Positions 47,528 through 60,615 are shown, counted from the stretch's first letter. The stretch is 64,000 nt of DNA from Chlorocebus sabaeus (GCF_047675955.1 NC_132929.1:35952421-36016420), one strand, 5' to 3'. The notes: generated by a model not told the origin, from the sequence alone. Made by a program: numbers and translations.

Positions 47528-50155
47528 GATTATGACACCCCATGCCAGGCTGTGGGGAAAACTTGAATCTTTTTGATGGTATTTTTCATGTATATTTAAG
47601 AAAACGATAATTTAACAATCTATAAACAGAGGAAAAGCTGGACATCATAGACTCTCTGCTGACAAAGAAAACACTCAATATTGTAAAATCTCATGTGATT
47701 TTGTTTCTTCTAGTTATAATCTATGAGAATACAACTTAGGCAGAGCCAATGCTTATATGTTTCATACAATGCGTAAAGAAAAAAGCTTGCTGAGCAAATT
47801 AATATACTAAATAAGATAACTTGTAGCACGAAGTTTATGGGAAGGGTAGAGCACACTTCTTTATTCATATAATCTTTGTATTGTTTGTATTACATCCTTT
47901 ATCTCTTGGTACTATGACTGTTTATGTTTCAGGTTGCACCATCGAACTAGGAGCTCCTGGTTCATCTTTGTAACCCCAGCGTGGGGCTCATAACATGGTC
48001 TCCATGTTAAGAGACGTGAGGTTGTTGGAGTGGACTGTATTACTGGATACTCTGATAATCATCATAGAACCCAGGAGGCGTGAGCTCTGGTCCTAGCTCC
48101 TATATAAATTGGGTGTACTTGGACATGTCACTTAAGCTCTCTGGTCCTGTTCCTCACCTGGAAAATAAGGGTCTTTGACTAAAAAATTATCAAATTCTCT
48201 TTTAGCTCAAAAACCTGATCCTTACTATGCAAATGTAATAATTTAAGCAGATTAATCATATACATGCACATGGATATTGCTAAACAGAGACAAGATTTAT
48301 CTGTTCACTGAAAAGGCCCAATAGGATTTCTAAATGGAAGTACTTTGAATAATAAAACTATTAATAATAAAACCTCTTTACAAGTAGATCAATAGATCAT
48401 TTTTACCAAATATGATTGGCCTTCTTTCTCTGAATTCCTTCTTTGTTCAAATTAAGAGGGGTATCCCTGTGGAACTGCATACATGCATATAAAGTTGTGG
48501 CTTTCATTCAGACTCTTTGGATTGCGGGACACCAGCATGTATTAAGCTTCTAGATTATTTAAACATGTAGCTGCAATTGGGAAATATCACTTTAAAGTAA
48601 AATAAAGCTGTGTCAAATATCATTAAGATAATTATAACAACAGGCAACTGTTAAATATCGGTATGTTGCAAAGGAACTTAGTTTTCTAATAAAGTGAACC
48701 TGTGATAACATACTTAGGTAGCTAAATATGGGTATACACACTAGGGACATGCTTACGCTATCACTAGCAATAGGCTGCAAATATTCCTCCGCACTCTTCG
48801 GGGAGTGTTGGCAAGCAGCAAGCAGAATGGAACCCAGTTTTGTAACCCAAGAGGCCAGAGCTGGTACAGGGATGCTTTGGGAGAACATGCTCAGAAGTTG
48901 GAGTAGAGCTAAGCTAGATACCAAGGGAGAAGCTAACGGCACTGTGATCTGTGAAAAAGTCTGAAATACAAGAGCAGAATTTAAACAGAGGAGGAAGCCA
49001 AGCTCTATGCCTGGAAGAACACAAATGCAAGTAGGAGGGAAGCAAGGAGGGAGGCGACAGGCTGCAGCTGGGGCTGGGGTGGCATCCACTGCCTCTGTGA
49101 CCGTGATGCTGGGGGATTGGGTGAGGTTGGAATGAATTGCTGGCATGGATACTAAATCATCTCTGCCATTTTTTCAAGCAATGCAAAAAAGAGAAGAATA
49201 GGAAGGAAAAGGAGGAGGAAAGGAAGAAGACAGTGGAAGAGAACATTGTGAGGGAGGATACTGTGACATTGTGATAGGGAGAAAACTGAAGGGACAGGTT
49301 TATACTCCTGACTGCAACATAATGACAATTTTTTTCACATCTAAATTTTAGTTTTTGCCTTCTGAGGCAGTTAATATAAAAATACATACGTACATAAATT
49401 TTAGTTTCTTAGCATCAGGAGAACAGAATATTTTGGCCCAGATCATCTGTAAGTTCCTTGCTAGCTCTTATATTTGTAAGACCCTGCTGAAACAGTCTGA
49501 AATTCTGTAAGACTCAGTTAAAACAATCACTAAGATATTAATAAATCAACTTTATTACTCAGGTAGTATAATTTTAGTTCAACTACTGAGTACTTTGGCA
49601 TCTGGTTTTCCTGGGGCTGTTGGTAAGAAGACCTGATTGCTTTCTAATAGGGTGGGTCTCAGAATTGTGTTAGAAGCAAAAGGCAAACAGATGGGTAAGC
49701 TGCTCTAATCAGCTCAAGCTGGAAAACAAACAACAAAAAAAAAAAAACCAAAAGAAAACTCTTTTCTCTTAAAATGAGAGGTTGGTCTTCACCAAATTCC
49801 AGTGCTCCACTCCCTGATTTGGAGATGAATCAGATGACTTCACTGGTCTTCCCCTTCTCTGATTTCTATGATTCATCAGCTAAAGCAACTAGGGTGGGGT
49901 AAAAGAACCCTTCTAGTATTCTGGTTATGTTGCATATTAAATGGAAAGAATTTAAGGAAAAACTGTTAGAATTGTAAAATAATGAAGAAAGCAAACTTAT
50001 AATACTCCTAACTCAGACATATTTTTAAAGAGGACTCCCTATTCTGGTAATTATCAGTTACATGGTCTTTGCTGTTTATCAATTGTTTTATAAATATTTT
50101 TCTATGAAATCAGTAAAAAAAAAAAAAAATGCATTGTGCAGACAAAAAACTAGTT
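47528..50155. other. Gene-free stretch
   Basis: Mostly AT-rich single-copy-looking DNA with one MIR (48060-48220) and a purine-rich run (49190-49250). A 177-codon minus-strand open frame (48613-49146) has no recognised homology. Confidence 0.6.
48060..48220 (+). repeat. MIR fragment
   Basis: 'gtgtacttggacatgtcact', 'taagctctctggtcctgttc' and 'ctggaaaataagggtctttg' match the MIR core. Confidence 0.65.
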
Positions 50156-50157
50156 TC

Positions 50158-50275
50158 AGGCTGGGTGTGGTGGCTCAGGCCTGTCATCCCAACACTTTGG
50201 AAGGCTAAGGTGGGAGAACTGCTTGAGGCCAGGACAGAGTAAGACCCTAACTCTAAGAAAAAAAAAAAAAAAGAT
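50158..50275 (+). mobile_element. Alu monomer (FLAM-like)
   Basis: 'ggctgggtgtggtggctcag' to an A-tail after about 110 bp. Confidence 0.8.
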
Positions 50276-51260
50276 AAAAAGAAAACTAATTGGTTTTGAC
50301 CATCTGAAAAAGCTACCAGTATCTACCTGATTATAATAATCAAGGAACCCTCAAGATTCATTCACGTTAACAAACACTGAGTATCCACTAAATGCCAAGC
50401 CACGCGGGACTACACAGCACACACATAACAGGAAGAAACATGGAACTCCTCCTTAAGGACTAGTGGAAGTTAATATGTAATGATAATTTGGCAAATGCAT
50501 CAGATATGAAATCTAAGTGCTAGGACAATACAATAAGAGAATGACTAATTCTGTCAAGGAACAGTTAACCATTAGAGAGAGGAAGTAAGCCATTCTATCT
50601 TTGCCAATGCATTAAAGTTGTTCATAGTTAGTTGAAGTCATTGCACAACCACGAAAGAGGAAATGTAACGTAAACCAATGTATTCTCTATCGGCAGGAAG
50701 TGACAATGTAGAGAGGTGGGACTGTTTAGTTTTAAACAAACCATCCAGTATAAAAACAGGTAAAGGATCACGAGAGAAGGTATGTATTTGATTAATGCCA
50801 CCATGTTGAAGATAGTTTTGGAAACACTTTGCTTAAGTATTTCCCTCAAAGCTGAAGGCAAATTCTGGTCACTTGAGAGGAGTTTTGAGGAAGAGCTAGC
50901 AGTGCTTCTGGGCCAGAGCTGGTGTTTAAGAGGGGAAAAGATAGTAGCAGAAGAGGATACTGATTTGATGAGGCCCTCATTTGATAACATTGTTCAGTGA
51001 ACTCAAACAGATTTATTTTCTGGTTGTAAAAATATTTGAGCATTCTGATATGCGGGCTGAAGTGGATATCTATCAGTCCAATCAAGCTTTTAGACTTCCT
51101 GAAATACTCAATATTCAAAATCATGTAATACTATTTAAAAGTAATAATTTGGTGAGGGTAAAAATGTTCAAAAATATAGTGAACTAAAGTGGAATATTCA
51201 ATGATAACATGAATAATGAACTTACACAGCAAAAAAGAGTTTAAAAATCCAGTATTCCCT

Positions 51261-51567
51261 GGCCGGGCGCGGTAGCTCAAGCCTGTAATCCCAGCACTTT
51301 GGGAGGCCGAAGCGGGTGGATCACGAGGTCAGGAGATCGAGACCATCCTGGCTAACATGGTGAAACCCCGTCTCTACTAAAAAAAAATACAAAAAACTAG
51401 CCGGGCGTGGTGGTGGGCGCCTGTAGTCCCAGCTACTCGGAGGCTGAGGCAGGAGAATGGCGTAAACCCGGGAGGCGGAGCTTACAGTGAGCCGAGATCG
51501 CGCCACTGCACTCCAGCCTGGGTGACACAGCGAGACTCCGTCTCAAAAAAAAAAAAAAAAAAAAAAA
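51261..51567 (+). mobile_element. AluY
   Basis: Full length with 'ctcaagcctg' and 'ggcgtaaaccc' variants, a 25-A tail, and aaatccagtattccc on both sides. Confidence 0.95.
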
Positions 51568-52012
51568 TCCAGTATTCCCACGAGCAAGGGAATAGCTAAG
51601 TGTGATGTCGTTTCCATTAGCCCTATGTAAGTCTCCGTAGAAATAGGTTAACATCTGCCATCCCCTTCCTCTCCCAGAACCTGTGGTATTCTTGTGGGCA
51701 TTCTGGATACCTGGAACAAACTTAGACATAAACCCAGACAATGAAAGAGTTAAGAAGGTACAGAGTTAGTGGATGCGGGGTTGGACCTGAGAAACCCGCC
51801 ACCCACTGAAGTCAGTCGTCAAAGATGTTGACCCCTCTCCTAGGGCTGCAGTTATTCTTCCTTCACAAACAGAAATCGTATCTTGGAATAGTTAACACTG
51901 CTTCTGTTAGTCTACTAATATGCATTATATATATTGTAAAATTACCTGCCCTGTTTTGTTAAAAAAAAAAAATACATGAAGCCTTTATACCATTAATACC
52001 TGAGACGGAATC

Positions 52013-52314
52013 TTTTTTTTCTTTTTTTTTTTTTTGAGATGGAGTCTTACTCTGTCACCCAGGCTGGAGTGCAGTGGTGCGATCTCGGCTCACCGTAACT
52101 TCTGCCTCCCAGGTTCAAGGGATTCTCCTGCCTCAGCCTCCTGAGTAGCTGGGACTACCGGCGCATGCCACCATGCCCAGCTAATTTTTTATTTTCAGTA
52201 GAGACGGGGGTTTCACCATCTTGGCCAGGCTGGTCTCGAATTCCTGACCTTGTGATCCACCCGCCTTGGCCTCCCAAAGTGCTGGGATTACAGGCGTGAG
52301 CCACCACGCCTGGC
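52013..52314 (-). mobile_element. AluS
   Basis: Reverse orientation; ttataccattaata occurs just upstream (about 51986) and just after, as target duplication. Confidence 0.92.
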
Positions 52315-52422
52315 TTATACCATTAATATCTAACTGAAAAGGAATGGCGGAGAGGTAGGGGAGAATGGCCTCGGACCCACATGGGCTGGCAGTACAGATC
52401 TCCATATTACCATTTTGTTTTA

Positions 52423-52750
52423 ACTTTTTTTTTTTTTTTTGGCGTTTTTGGTGTTTTGGGGTTTTTTTGAGATGGAGTCTCGCTCTGTTGCCCAGGTTGG
52501 AGTGCAGTGGCCTGATCTCAGCTCACTGAAACCTCTGCCTCCTAGGTTCAAATGATTCTCCTACCTCAGCCTCCCAAGTTGCTGGGATTACAAGCGCCCA
52601 CCACCATGCCTGGCTAATTTTTGTATTTTTAGTAGTGATGAGGTTTCACCATGTTGGCTATCGCTGGTCTCAAACTCCTAACCTTAAGCGATACACCTGC
52701 CTCAGACTCCCAAAGTGTTGGGATAACAGGTGTGATCCACTGCACTAGGT
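52423..52750 (-). mobile_element. AluS
   Basis: Reverse orientation with an unusual T/G-rich head (ggcgtttttggtgttttggg). Confidence 0.9.
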
Positions 52751-52796
52751 TTATTTTAACTGTTTAAGTCCAATTTTCTCTTTCAAGACTGCAGCA

Positions 52797-52798
<2 letters not shown>

Positions 52799-52831
<33 letters not shown>

Positions 52832-53104
52832 CAGAGTTTCGCTCTTATTGCCCAGATTGGAGTACAATGGCATGATCTCAGCTCACCACAACCTCCGCTT
52901 CCTGGATTCAAGCGATTCTCCTGCCTTGGCCTCCCAAGCAGCTGGAATTACAGACACCCACCACCATGCCAAACTAATTTTGTATTTTTAGTAGAGATGG
53001 GTTTTCTCCATGTTGGTCAAGCTGGTCTCGAACTCCCAACCTCAGGTGATCTGCCCGCCTCAGCCTCCCAAAGTGCTGGGATTGCAGGTGTGAGTCACCA
53101 AGCC

Positions 53105-53109
<5 letters not shown>
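52799..53109 (-). mobile_element. AluS
   Basis: Reverse orientation, head of about 26 T. Confidence 0.92.
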
Positions 53110-53137
<28 letters not shown>

Positions 53138-53441
53138 GAGACAGAGTCGCACTCTGTCGCCCAGGCTGGAGTGCAGTGGCACCACCCCAGCTCACTGCAA
53201 CCTCTGTCTCCCGGGTTCAAGCAATTCTCCTGCCTCAGCCTCCTGAGTAAGTGAGATTACAGGCACGTGCCACCATGCCCAGCTAATTTTTTGTAGAGAT
53301 GGGATTTCACCATCTCTACAGGCTGGTCTCGAACTTTTTGGCTTCAAGCGATTCTCCTACCTTAGTCTCCCAACATGTTGGGATTATAGGCACGAGCCAC
53401 TCTTGCCTAGAGCCGCTCCTGGTTAGAGCCACTGTGCCTGG
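53110..53441 (-). mobile_element. AluS, rearranged end
   Basis: Directly follows the previous copy in the same orientation. Near the end 'gagccactcttgcctagagccg' and 'tagagccactgtgcctgg' repeat the Alu terminus. Confidence 0.88.
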
Positions 53442-53505
53442 TTTGACTTTTAAAAGGTTAGGAGAAAGACCAGCTAGGTAAAAAGTAGCATTTAAAGAGT
53501 TAACT

Positions 53506-53804
53506 GGCCAGGCGTGGTGGCTCATGCCTGTAATCCCAGCGCTTTGGGAGGGCTAGGTGGGCAGATCACGAGTTCAGGAGATTGAGACTATCCTGGCTAA
53601 CACAGTGAAACCCCGTCTCTACTAAAAAAATACAAAGAAATTAGCCAGTCATGGTAGCACACGCTTGTAGTCCCAGCTACTCGGGAGGCTGAGGCAGGAG
53701 AATGGCGTGAACCCGGGAGGCAGAGCTTGCAGTGAGCCAAGATCGTACCACTGCACTCCAGCCTGGGCGACAGAGCGAGACTCCATCTCAAAAACAAACA
53801 AAAA
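53506..53804 (+). mobile_element. AluY
   Basis: Full length; flanks aaagagttaac and aaagggttagc. Opposite in orientation to the four copies before it. Confidence 0.92.
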
Positions 53805-54171
53805 AAGGGTTAGCCATTATTTTTTTAAGTGACTTTCTTGGAAGGTTATCAAACTTTTTTCCACATTCAATGTTCATTTCCAGATGTCATAATTCAAATG
53901 TAATTCTCCAAAGAAAAATTTTGAAAGGAACCCCTATCCCATTTAGCTTTGGAGCCTAGAAGAAGGAGAGGCACCTGCCCTACTGTGTGTGAGGGTCTGT
54001 AGTTCTTATCCCCTTGTTACTTATTTGTTTGACTCCAGTAGATTTAAAATCTGCACTTTCCATCTCCTTGGCTTGGCTGCATTCTCGCCATATGGCAGGC
54101 ATATTTAGTACACAGAAACAAGAGTGAACAGCTTGCCAAGTAGGACTGATCACTGTAAACTTAGGGATGTT

Positions 54172-54472
54172 TTTGTTTTTGTTTTTTGGAGACAGGGTCT
54201 CACGCTGTCACCCACACTGGAGTGCAGTGGTGCAGTCATGGCTCACCGCAGACTCGACATCCTGGGCTCAGGTGATCCTCCCACAACAGCCTCCTGAGTA
54301 GCCAGGATGACAGGCATGTACCACCACACCCGGCTAACTTTTTAAAATTTTTTGCAGAGACGAGGTCTTTTCATGTTGTCTAGGCTGTTCTCGAATTCCT
54401 AGGGTCAAGCAATTCTCCTGTCTTGGTGTCCCAAAGTGCTGGGATTACAGGTGTGAGCCATCGCACCTGGCC
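54172..54472 (-). mobile_element. AluJ
   Basis: Reverse orientation, diverged, with a tttttg-patterned head. Confidence 0.9.
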
Positions 54473-54678
54473 AGCCTTAGATTTAGACTGAAAAGCAGTG
54501 TCTCCTAACCTCCGTGTCCTCAGACTTCCCTAGTTTCCATCCTGCCCCCTCAATCTATCCCTATCTATTGCAGTCGTATTTTCCGTTCTAGAAGTTGAAC
54601 CATGTTGCTTATCCCAACTCTCATCCCCCATTAAAAAGCTTTTGATTATTCCCCATCTCAAGATAACATCCACAGTCT

Positions 54679-54826
54679 TTTTTTTTTGAGATGGAGTCTC
54701 ACTCTGTCCCCCAGGCTGGAGGGTAGTGGCAAGACCTCAGCTCACTGCAACCTCTGCCTCCCAGGTTCAACTGATTCTCCTGCCTCAGCCTCCTGAGTAG
54801 TTGAGATTACAGGCGTGTGCTACTAC
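54679..54826 (-). mobile_element. Alu fragment (right half)
   Basis: Begins as a normal reverse Alu and stops at 'acaggcgtgtgctactacaa'. Confidence 0.88.
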
Positions 54827-54939
54827 AATACTTCACATTTATACAGTGGCTTGCATTTTTAAAAGAACTTTTATGTTCATTATTTATTAGATGGGTACTA
54901 CAGCCAGTAGGATATGCTAGAAAGGCATTAATATCCAGG

Positions 54940-55241
54940 TTTTGTTTTGTTTTGTTTTTGAGATGGTGTCTTGCTCTGTCACCCAGGCTGGAGTGCACTG
55001 GCACGATCTCGGCTTACTGCAAGCTCCACCACTTGGGTTCACGCCATTCTCCTGCCTCAGCCTCCCCAGCAGCTGGGACTACAGGCGCCCGCCACCACGC
55101 CCAGCTAATTTTTTTTGTATTTTTAGTGGCGACGGGTTTTCACTGTGTTAACCAGAATTGTCTCGATCTCCTGACCTCGTGATCCGCCCGCCTCGGCCTC
55201 CCAAAGTGCTGGGATTACAGGCATGAACCACTGCGCCCGTC
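54940..55241 (-). mobile_element. AluY
   Basis: Reverse orientation with ttttg-stepped head; flanks atatccaggtttt and gtatccagatttt. Confidence 0.92.
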
Positions 55242-55245
55242 CAGT

Positions 55246-56267
55246 ATCCAGATTTTACAGATGAAAATACCAAGAGTTGAAGAGGGACGAGATAGGGCCT
55301 TAGCCAATGGCGGAGTTGAGACTCTGTTTCAGTGCTCTTTCCCCTTTCCTTCTGCAACTGCTTCTTCCAACAAACTCAAACTCTGGGCTGGCTACTTCTA
55401 AGACTCAACCTCTCATACTTTTCTTCCTCTGAAAGTTGCAGCTGACAATTTTAACATTCTGAAGACTTTCTCACTGCTGCGTGTAAATTAACTCTAGCAC
55501 TGGGCTCCTGGGAGGCAGAAGGCTTGGCTGACAACCTTGTATGCAAAATGACATTTAGGCCTTAGGCACTTAGTCAGTTAGTTACAGAGTCCTGCTCCTT
55601 AAGAGTAAAAGTTTTCAGACACTAGAGTGTAATATCAAAAAAGCCAAACCGTGTTAGGAACGGACCTACCACTTTATTAGCCTCCCACAATGCTCACATA
55701 GACAGAGATATGCAAGTCTACTGCATTGTGACTTCACACGTCCCCCAACCCCCTTTCTGAACTCAGAAGAAACTCATTGTGCAATTCTACGAGACTGCAG
55801 ATTGGTGCTGGACAGAAACTATTTCCAGCTGCCCATTGTGGCACTTGAGAGTTATCATTTGCATCACTTTTGATGGGGCGGAGGGGAGACATTATACTTG
55901 CAGAAAGTATTCAATTATTTATTTTTCACAATAGTAAAACTGTTGTTTGGGTATTGTTGGGACCCATAACTAGATATTAGTTAAAAATAAGACACCAATT
56001 CCCTAAAATACAGACCAGACATAAAATACATTCTATTTCTTAATTGTATAGAAACGTTAACTCTCTCATTCAACTAAACAGATGGATCTTAATCACTTGA
56101 TCATTTATTCTGGATCCCTTTCTGACTTTCGGTTGAAAACTTCAGGGACAAATGTAAATATTGTCTCATAAAGGATTATGTCATCAATGGTCAGTGAGAC
56201 TGTTCCCAGACATGATATTCTCATTACTTATTTGGAGCTCCAACTAAAAGATTAAACCAAAGAAGCT

Positions 56268-56310
<43 letters not shown>

Positions 56311-56572
56311 AGTTTCAGTGGTTTAAATTGGACAGATGTCTGCTGAAAGACCAGTTTGCAAAACTGTGTATGACTCACGTTTTCTTGGCGTTGGAGAACA
56401 TTATCTATGGATGGTGAGGCGTAGGAAAGAGTGGGCATATTTTCAGCACACCGGTGATTGGGCACAGATCTCTCCCTGTGAGGAGAGATAAGCTTTTTGT
56501 TGTTATTGTTGCTCTAGGAAGAACAGACTACATACTCAGGTGGAAACAAGTTTTCGCTGAAAGATAGAATGG
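55246..56572. other. Gene-free stretch with isolated poly(T)
   Basis: No gene or repeat recognised, except a 36-T run at 56273-56308 that has no Alu or L1 attached. Confidence 0.65.
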
Positions 56573-56858
56573 TTTTGTTTGTTTTTTGAGACCGATGCCC
56601 AGGTTAGAGTACAGTAGCGTAATCACAGCTCACTGCAGCCTTGACCTCCCTGGCTCTAGCAATCCTCCCACCTCAGTCTCCCCAAAGCTGAGACTACAGG
56701 CATGTGCCACCATGTCCAGCTAATTTTTTAATTTTTATTTTTGTAGAGACACTGTCTCACTGTGTTGCCCTGACTGTCCTCAAACTCCTGGCCTCAAGAG
56801 ATTCTCCTGCCTCGGCCTCCCAAAGTGTTGAGATTACAGGCATGAGTCATGCTTGGCA
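56573..56858 (-). mobile_element. AluJ
   Basis: Reverse orientation, diverged; small deletion after 'gagaccgatgcccagg'. Confidence 0.88.
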
Positions 56859-56882
56859 AGATATAATATTTTTCAGAGGTTT

Positions 56883-57180
56883 CTTTTTTTTTTTTTTTTT
56901 TTGAGATGGAGTCTCGCTCTGTTGCCAGGATGGAGTACAGTGGCACAATCCTGGCTCACTACAACCTCTGCCTCCTGGGTTCAAGTGATTCTCCTGCCTC
57001 AGCCTCCTGAGTAGCTGAGACTACAGGCACGCGCCACCACGCCTGGCTAATTTTTGTATTTTTAGTAGAGACGGGGTTTCACCATGTTGGCCAGGATGGT
57101 CTCGATCTCTTGACCTTGTGATCCACCTGCCTTGGCCTCCCAAAGTGCTGGGATTACAGGTGTGAGCCACTGGGCCTGGC
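56883..57180 (-). mobile_element. AluS
   Basis: Full length reverse Alu; cagaggtttc on both sides. Confidence 0.93.
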
Positions 57181-57183
57181 CAG

Positions 57184-58850
57184 AGGTTTCAAGATGTGAT
57201 ATATTCCAAATTGTTTCATCTAACCTGAATTTTTACTTCTTTTATTGTCCTTAAATGCAATAGAGTAGTAGTAAATGAGTTAGTTTGGATACATTGTAAG
57301 AATGTATCCAAAATATGGAGATGTAGTCTTTAAGGGAAATATACCTATACACTGATACAATACAAAGATACAAATCAAAAGTATAATAGTAACTGGTATG
57401 GCTTTTGATAAACACATGTTTCTTTTTTTAATTTCTTTCCTTGTGCAAAGCTAACCATAGCATTGTCCTTGTGACTGGGGAGATCCAAAATTGAGGTGGG
57501 GACAACCTCGCTACATGTTGGTTTTGGGGGAACACTTAGGTAACAGCACAATTTAATACATCTTGATTGAGCTTCCAGGGTTTTCCTAGCCATATGTTCA
57601 GTCTTAGGTCAGGTACACAGTTGTAGAAAGAAATAAGCGTTCCCTGTGAGGAGTCTACAGTCTGTTTAGGTATGCATACAAAATGCATAGAGAATAACTT
57701 GAGATACATTTCATAGTCAGAATATGTGGTATTTTAATAAGTACAGTAGGAATTTGGAGACTTTTGGGGGATTGCATTGTGAGAGCGATTTCATGCCCTA
57801 GACGTGGAAAACAGGAATCCTTGATTTTGCCCCTATTGCAACACTTTTGTCTTTACGCCTCTCTGAACCATTTGTTAGAGGACAACTGTCTCATCCTTTA
57901 TTAGTTAGGATGTTTCTGTTCACAAGTAACAAAAAGCCTACTCAAACTGAGCAAATAATAAAAGAGGTGTATTGGCTAAAAGTCCAGGGGTAGGGTGAGC
58001 TTTATGTATGGCTCCATCAGGACTCAGACTCTGATGCCCTGTGTACATTTCTTGCTTCTTCCTTCAGAGTACACATCTCATCTTCAGGGTGGCATCCATC
58101 CTTTTTATTATATGGTGAGTGACAGCACCCGCGCTATGGTGCATTTTCATTCACACCCAGAAAGAGAGTGCTTCATCTCATAAACATCTAATGAGTACTG
58201 AGATTTGTGCTGATTGGACACAAACCTTAAATCATTCCCTAGGTTGAAGATGTTTACCATGTACTGACTGGTTTAGATCTGGGTTACTATACAAATCACA
58301 AAAGTAGGGGAGATTAGACCTACTGGGGTTCACTCCTGGAGCTGAAAGTAGGGTCAATTTCATCTAAATTTCATGGTAGCTACATGACACAGGATGGAAT
58401 AATGAAATAAATGGGCCTTTTGTTGGAGTGGTGGTGAGGGAGTGGGAGATTCTCTCCAAGTTGTACCTTTACACCTAGAATCTTGATCTTATTCTCCATC
58501 TCCTTTCCCCCAGGGCTCCCGGTTGGTTCCCCATCAATTATTATTCTTTCAATTTGTACCTCTGTATTGCAGCAACAGGTACACTTCCTTTAATCTGCAA
58601 ACATAAACAAGTTCTCATCATTCTGAAAACAAAACTCCCTCTCCTGGATTTTCCTGCAGGTTATTGTCCTGCCTTCATTCTTCTATTCAACAGACTTCTC
58701 AACATGGCTTTTCCTCCACACCTTTCCTTGTCTCTCATTCAATTCTCAGCCTGCAGTGACTGCTTCTGTCACACCACGGAATGTTCTGGTCAGTGTTGAA
58801 TCCAACAGCCTTCTTTCCTTAGTCTTCATCCTCCTTAACCTCCTTATAGT
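57184..58850. other. Gene-free stretch
   Basis: Mostly unrecognised sequence with one unnamed repeat (57900-58200) and a short perfect hairpin (57284-57312). In human the next gene upstream is ICE2 (NARG2), but I could not identify any of its exons here. Confidence 0.6.
57900..58200 (+). repeat. Medium-reiterated interspersed repeat, unnamed
   Basis: 'aacaaaaagcctactcaaac' and 'ttggctaaaagtccaggggt' resemble a common mammalian interspersed repeat whose name I cannot give. No coding content. Confidence 0.4.
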
Positions 58851-59871
58851 ACCTGACATTGTGGACAATACCATTTTGTAAAACTTTTCAATCTGGTGTA
58901 ATCTTGAGTTTATATAATTGTTGCAGAAATATCATATATAGCTCCTATACACCTTTCATCAAGACTCTTGTGAACATTTCACTGCCCTGATCCTCTAATT
59001 GGAGAATAAGCTAGAAATAATGCCCCATTACCAATTTATACTTTGGTTTTTATTTCCTAAGTATGGGACATGCACTGATATAACCACATCGTAATCAGGA
59101 AATTAACACTAATACATCACTACCAAATAATCCACAAATGTCCTTCAAGTTTTGCCAGTCGTTCCAATAATGTCCTTTATTGGACCAGGATCCAAACCAG
59201 GATCATGAGTCACATTCAGTTAGTTTTCTTTAATCTGCAGTAGTGCTACAGTGTGAAAGAAGGGGAATTTTTGCAGATTACTGACCATTTACTTTATAGA
59301 CTGTCACTCAGTTTAGATTTCTCTGATATTTCCTCATGATTTATGTATATCTGGAAGGAGTATACCACAGAAGTGATGCTGTGCTCTTCTTGGTGTGTGT
59401 CAGGAAACACCATTGATTTGTTTCATTACTGGTGATATTAATTTGTATCACTTGATTAAGATGGTTTCAGCCAGGTTTCTTTCTGGCATTAACAGGTATT
59501 TTATACATGTTAAATAAGTAATTTGTGGGGAGATTCTTTGAGGCTATGTAGCTGTTCCTATTTATCATGAAATTTTCACTCACCACATTTAGCATCCATT
59601 GATGATTCCTAAATAATTATTACTCTAATGATTTCAAATTGATTTTTCTAATTCCATCATTCCATTTATTGGTTGGCATTCTATCATAGAACAGAATGTT
59701 TCCTTCTTCCCTATTTATTCACTTGTATCAGTATGGGATCATAGATTCTTATTTCACTCAAAGGATTACATTGTTGCTATCATCATTTGATGCTCAAATT
59801 TTCCTGAATCTGGGAACTCCTTTAAGCTAGAGTCAATGCATTTCTGATATGGCCCCTCGTTGTTTGAGCAC

Positions 59872-59873
59872 AT

Positions 59874-59928
<55 letters not shown>

Positions 59929-59931
59929 TTT
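59872..59931 (+). repeat. (TTTA)n microsatellite
   Basis: About 15 uninterrupted TTTA units, derived from the tail of the reverse AluS that follows. Confidence 0.97.
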
Positions 59932-60304
59932 GAGGCAGTGTCTCACTCTGTTACCCAGGCTGGAGTGCAGTGGCGCGATCTCGGCTCAATACAACTTCCG
60001 CCTCCCGGGTTAAAGCGATTCTCGGCCGGGCGCGGTGGCTCAAGCCTGTAATCCCAGCGCTTTGGGAGGCCGAGACGGGCGGATCACGAGGTCAGGAGAT
60101 CAAGACCATCCTGGCTAACCCGGTGAAACCCCGTCTCTAGTAAAAAATACAAAAAACTAGCCGGGCGAGGTGGCGAGCGTCTGTAGTCCCAGCTACTCGG
60201 GAGGCTGAGGCAGGAGAATGTCGTAAACCCGGGAGGCGGAGCTTGCAGTGAGCCGAGATCCGGCCACTGCACTCCAGCCTGGGCCACAGAGCCAGACTCC
60301 CTCT

Positions 60305-60345
<41 letters not shown>

Positions 60346-60460
60346 CGATTCTCATGCCTCAGCTTCCCCAGTAGCTGGGATTACAGGCACGTGCCACCAC
60401 ACCTGGCTAGTTTTTGTATTTTTAGTAGAGATGGGGTTTCACCATGTTGGTCAGGCTGTT
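59932..60460 (-). mobile_element. AluS split by a nested AluY
   Basis: Reverse AluS in two parts, 59932-60023 and 60342-60460; the second ends early at 'ggtcaggctg'. Confidence 0.9.
60024..60341 (+). mobile_element. AluY (monkey-type), nested
   Basis: Full length with all four monkey-type variants and an A-run of about 38. Flanked by a perfect duplication aaagcgattctc (60012-60023 and 60342-60353). Confidence 0.96.
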
Positions 60461-60461
60461 T

Positions 60462-60615
60462 TTTTTTGTTTAAAGGCAGGGTCTCACTCTGTTGCCCAGG
60501 CTAGGGTGTAGTCACAGCTCACTGCAGACTTAACCTATTGGGCTCAAGGAATTCTCCCACCTCAGCCTCCCAAGTAACTGGGACCATAGTCACATGCCAC
60601 CAAGCCCAGTGAATA
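60462..60615 (-). mobile_element. AluJ fragment
   Basis: 'ggcagggtctcactctgttg' to 'catgccaccaagcccagtg'. Confidence 0.8.

Noticed and set aside
48613..49146. 177-codon minus-strand open frame in non-Alu DNA
   Set aside because: No recognisable homology, promoter, Kozak context or exon signals; compatible with chance in 64 kb read in six frames. A conservation (codon substitution) test would settle it.
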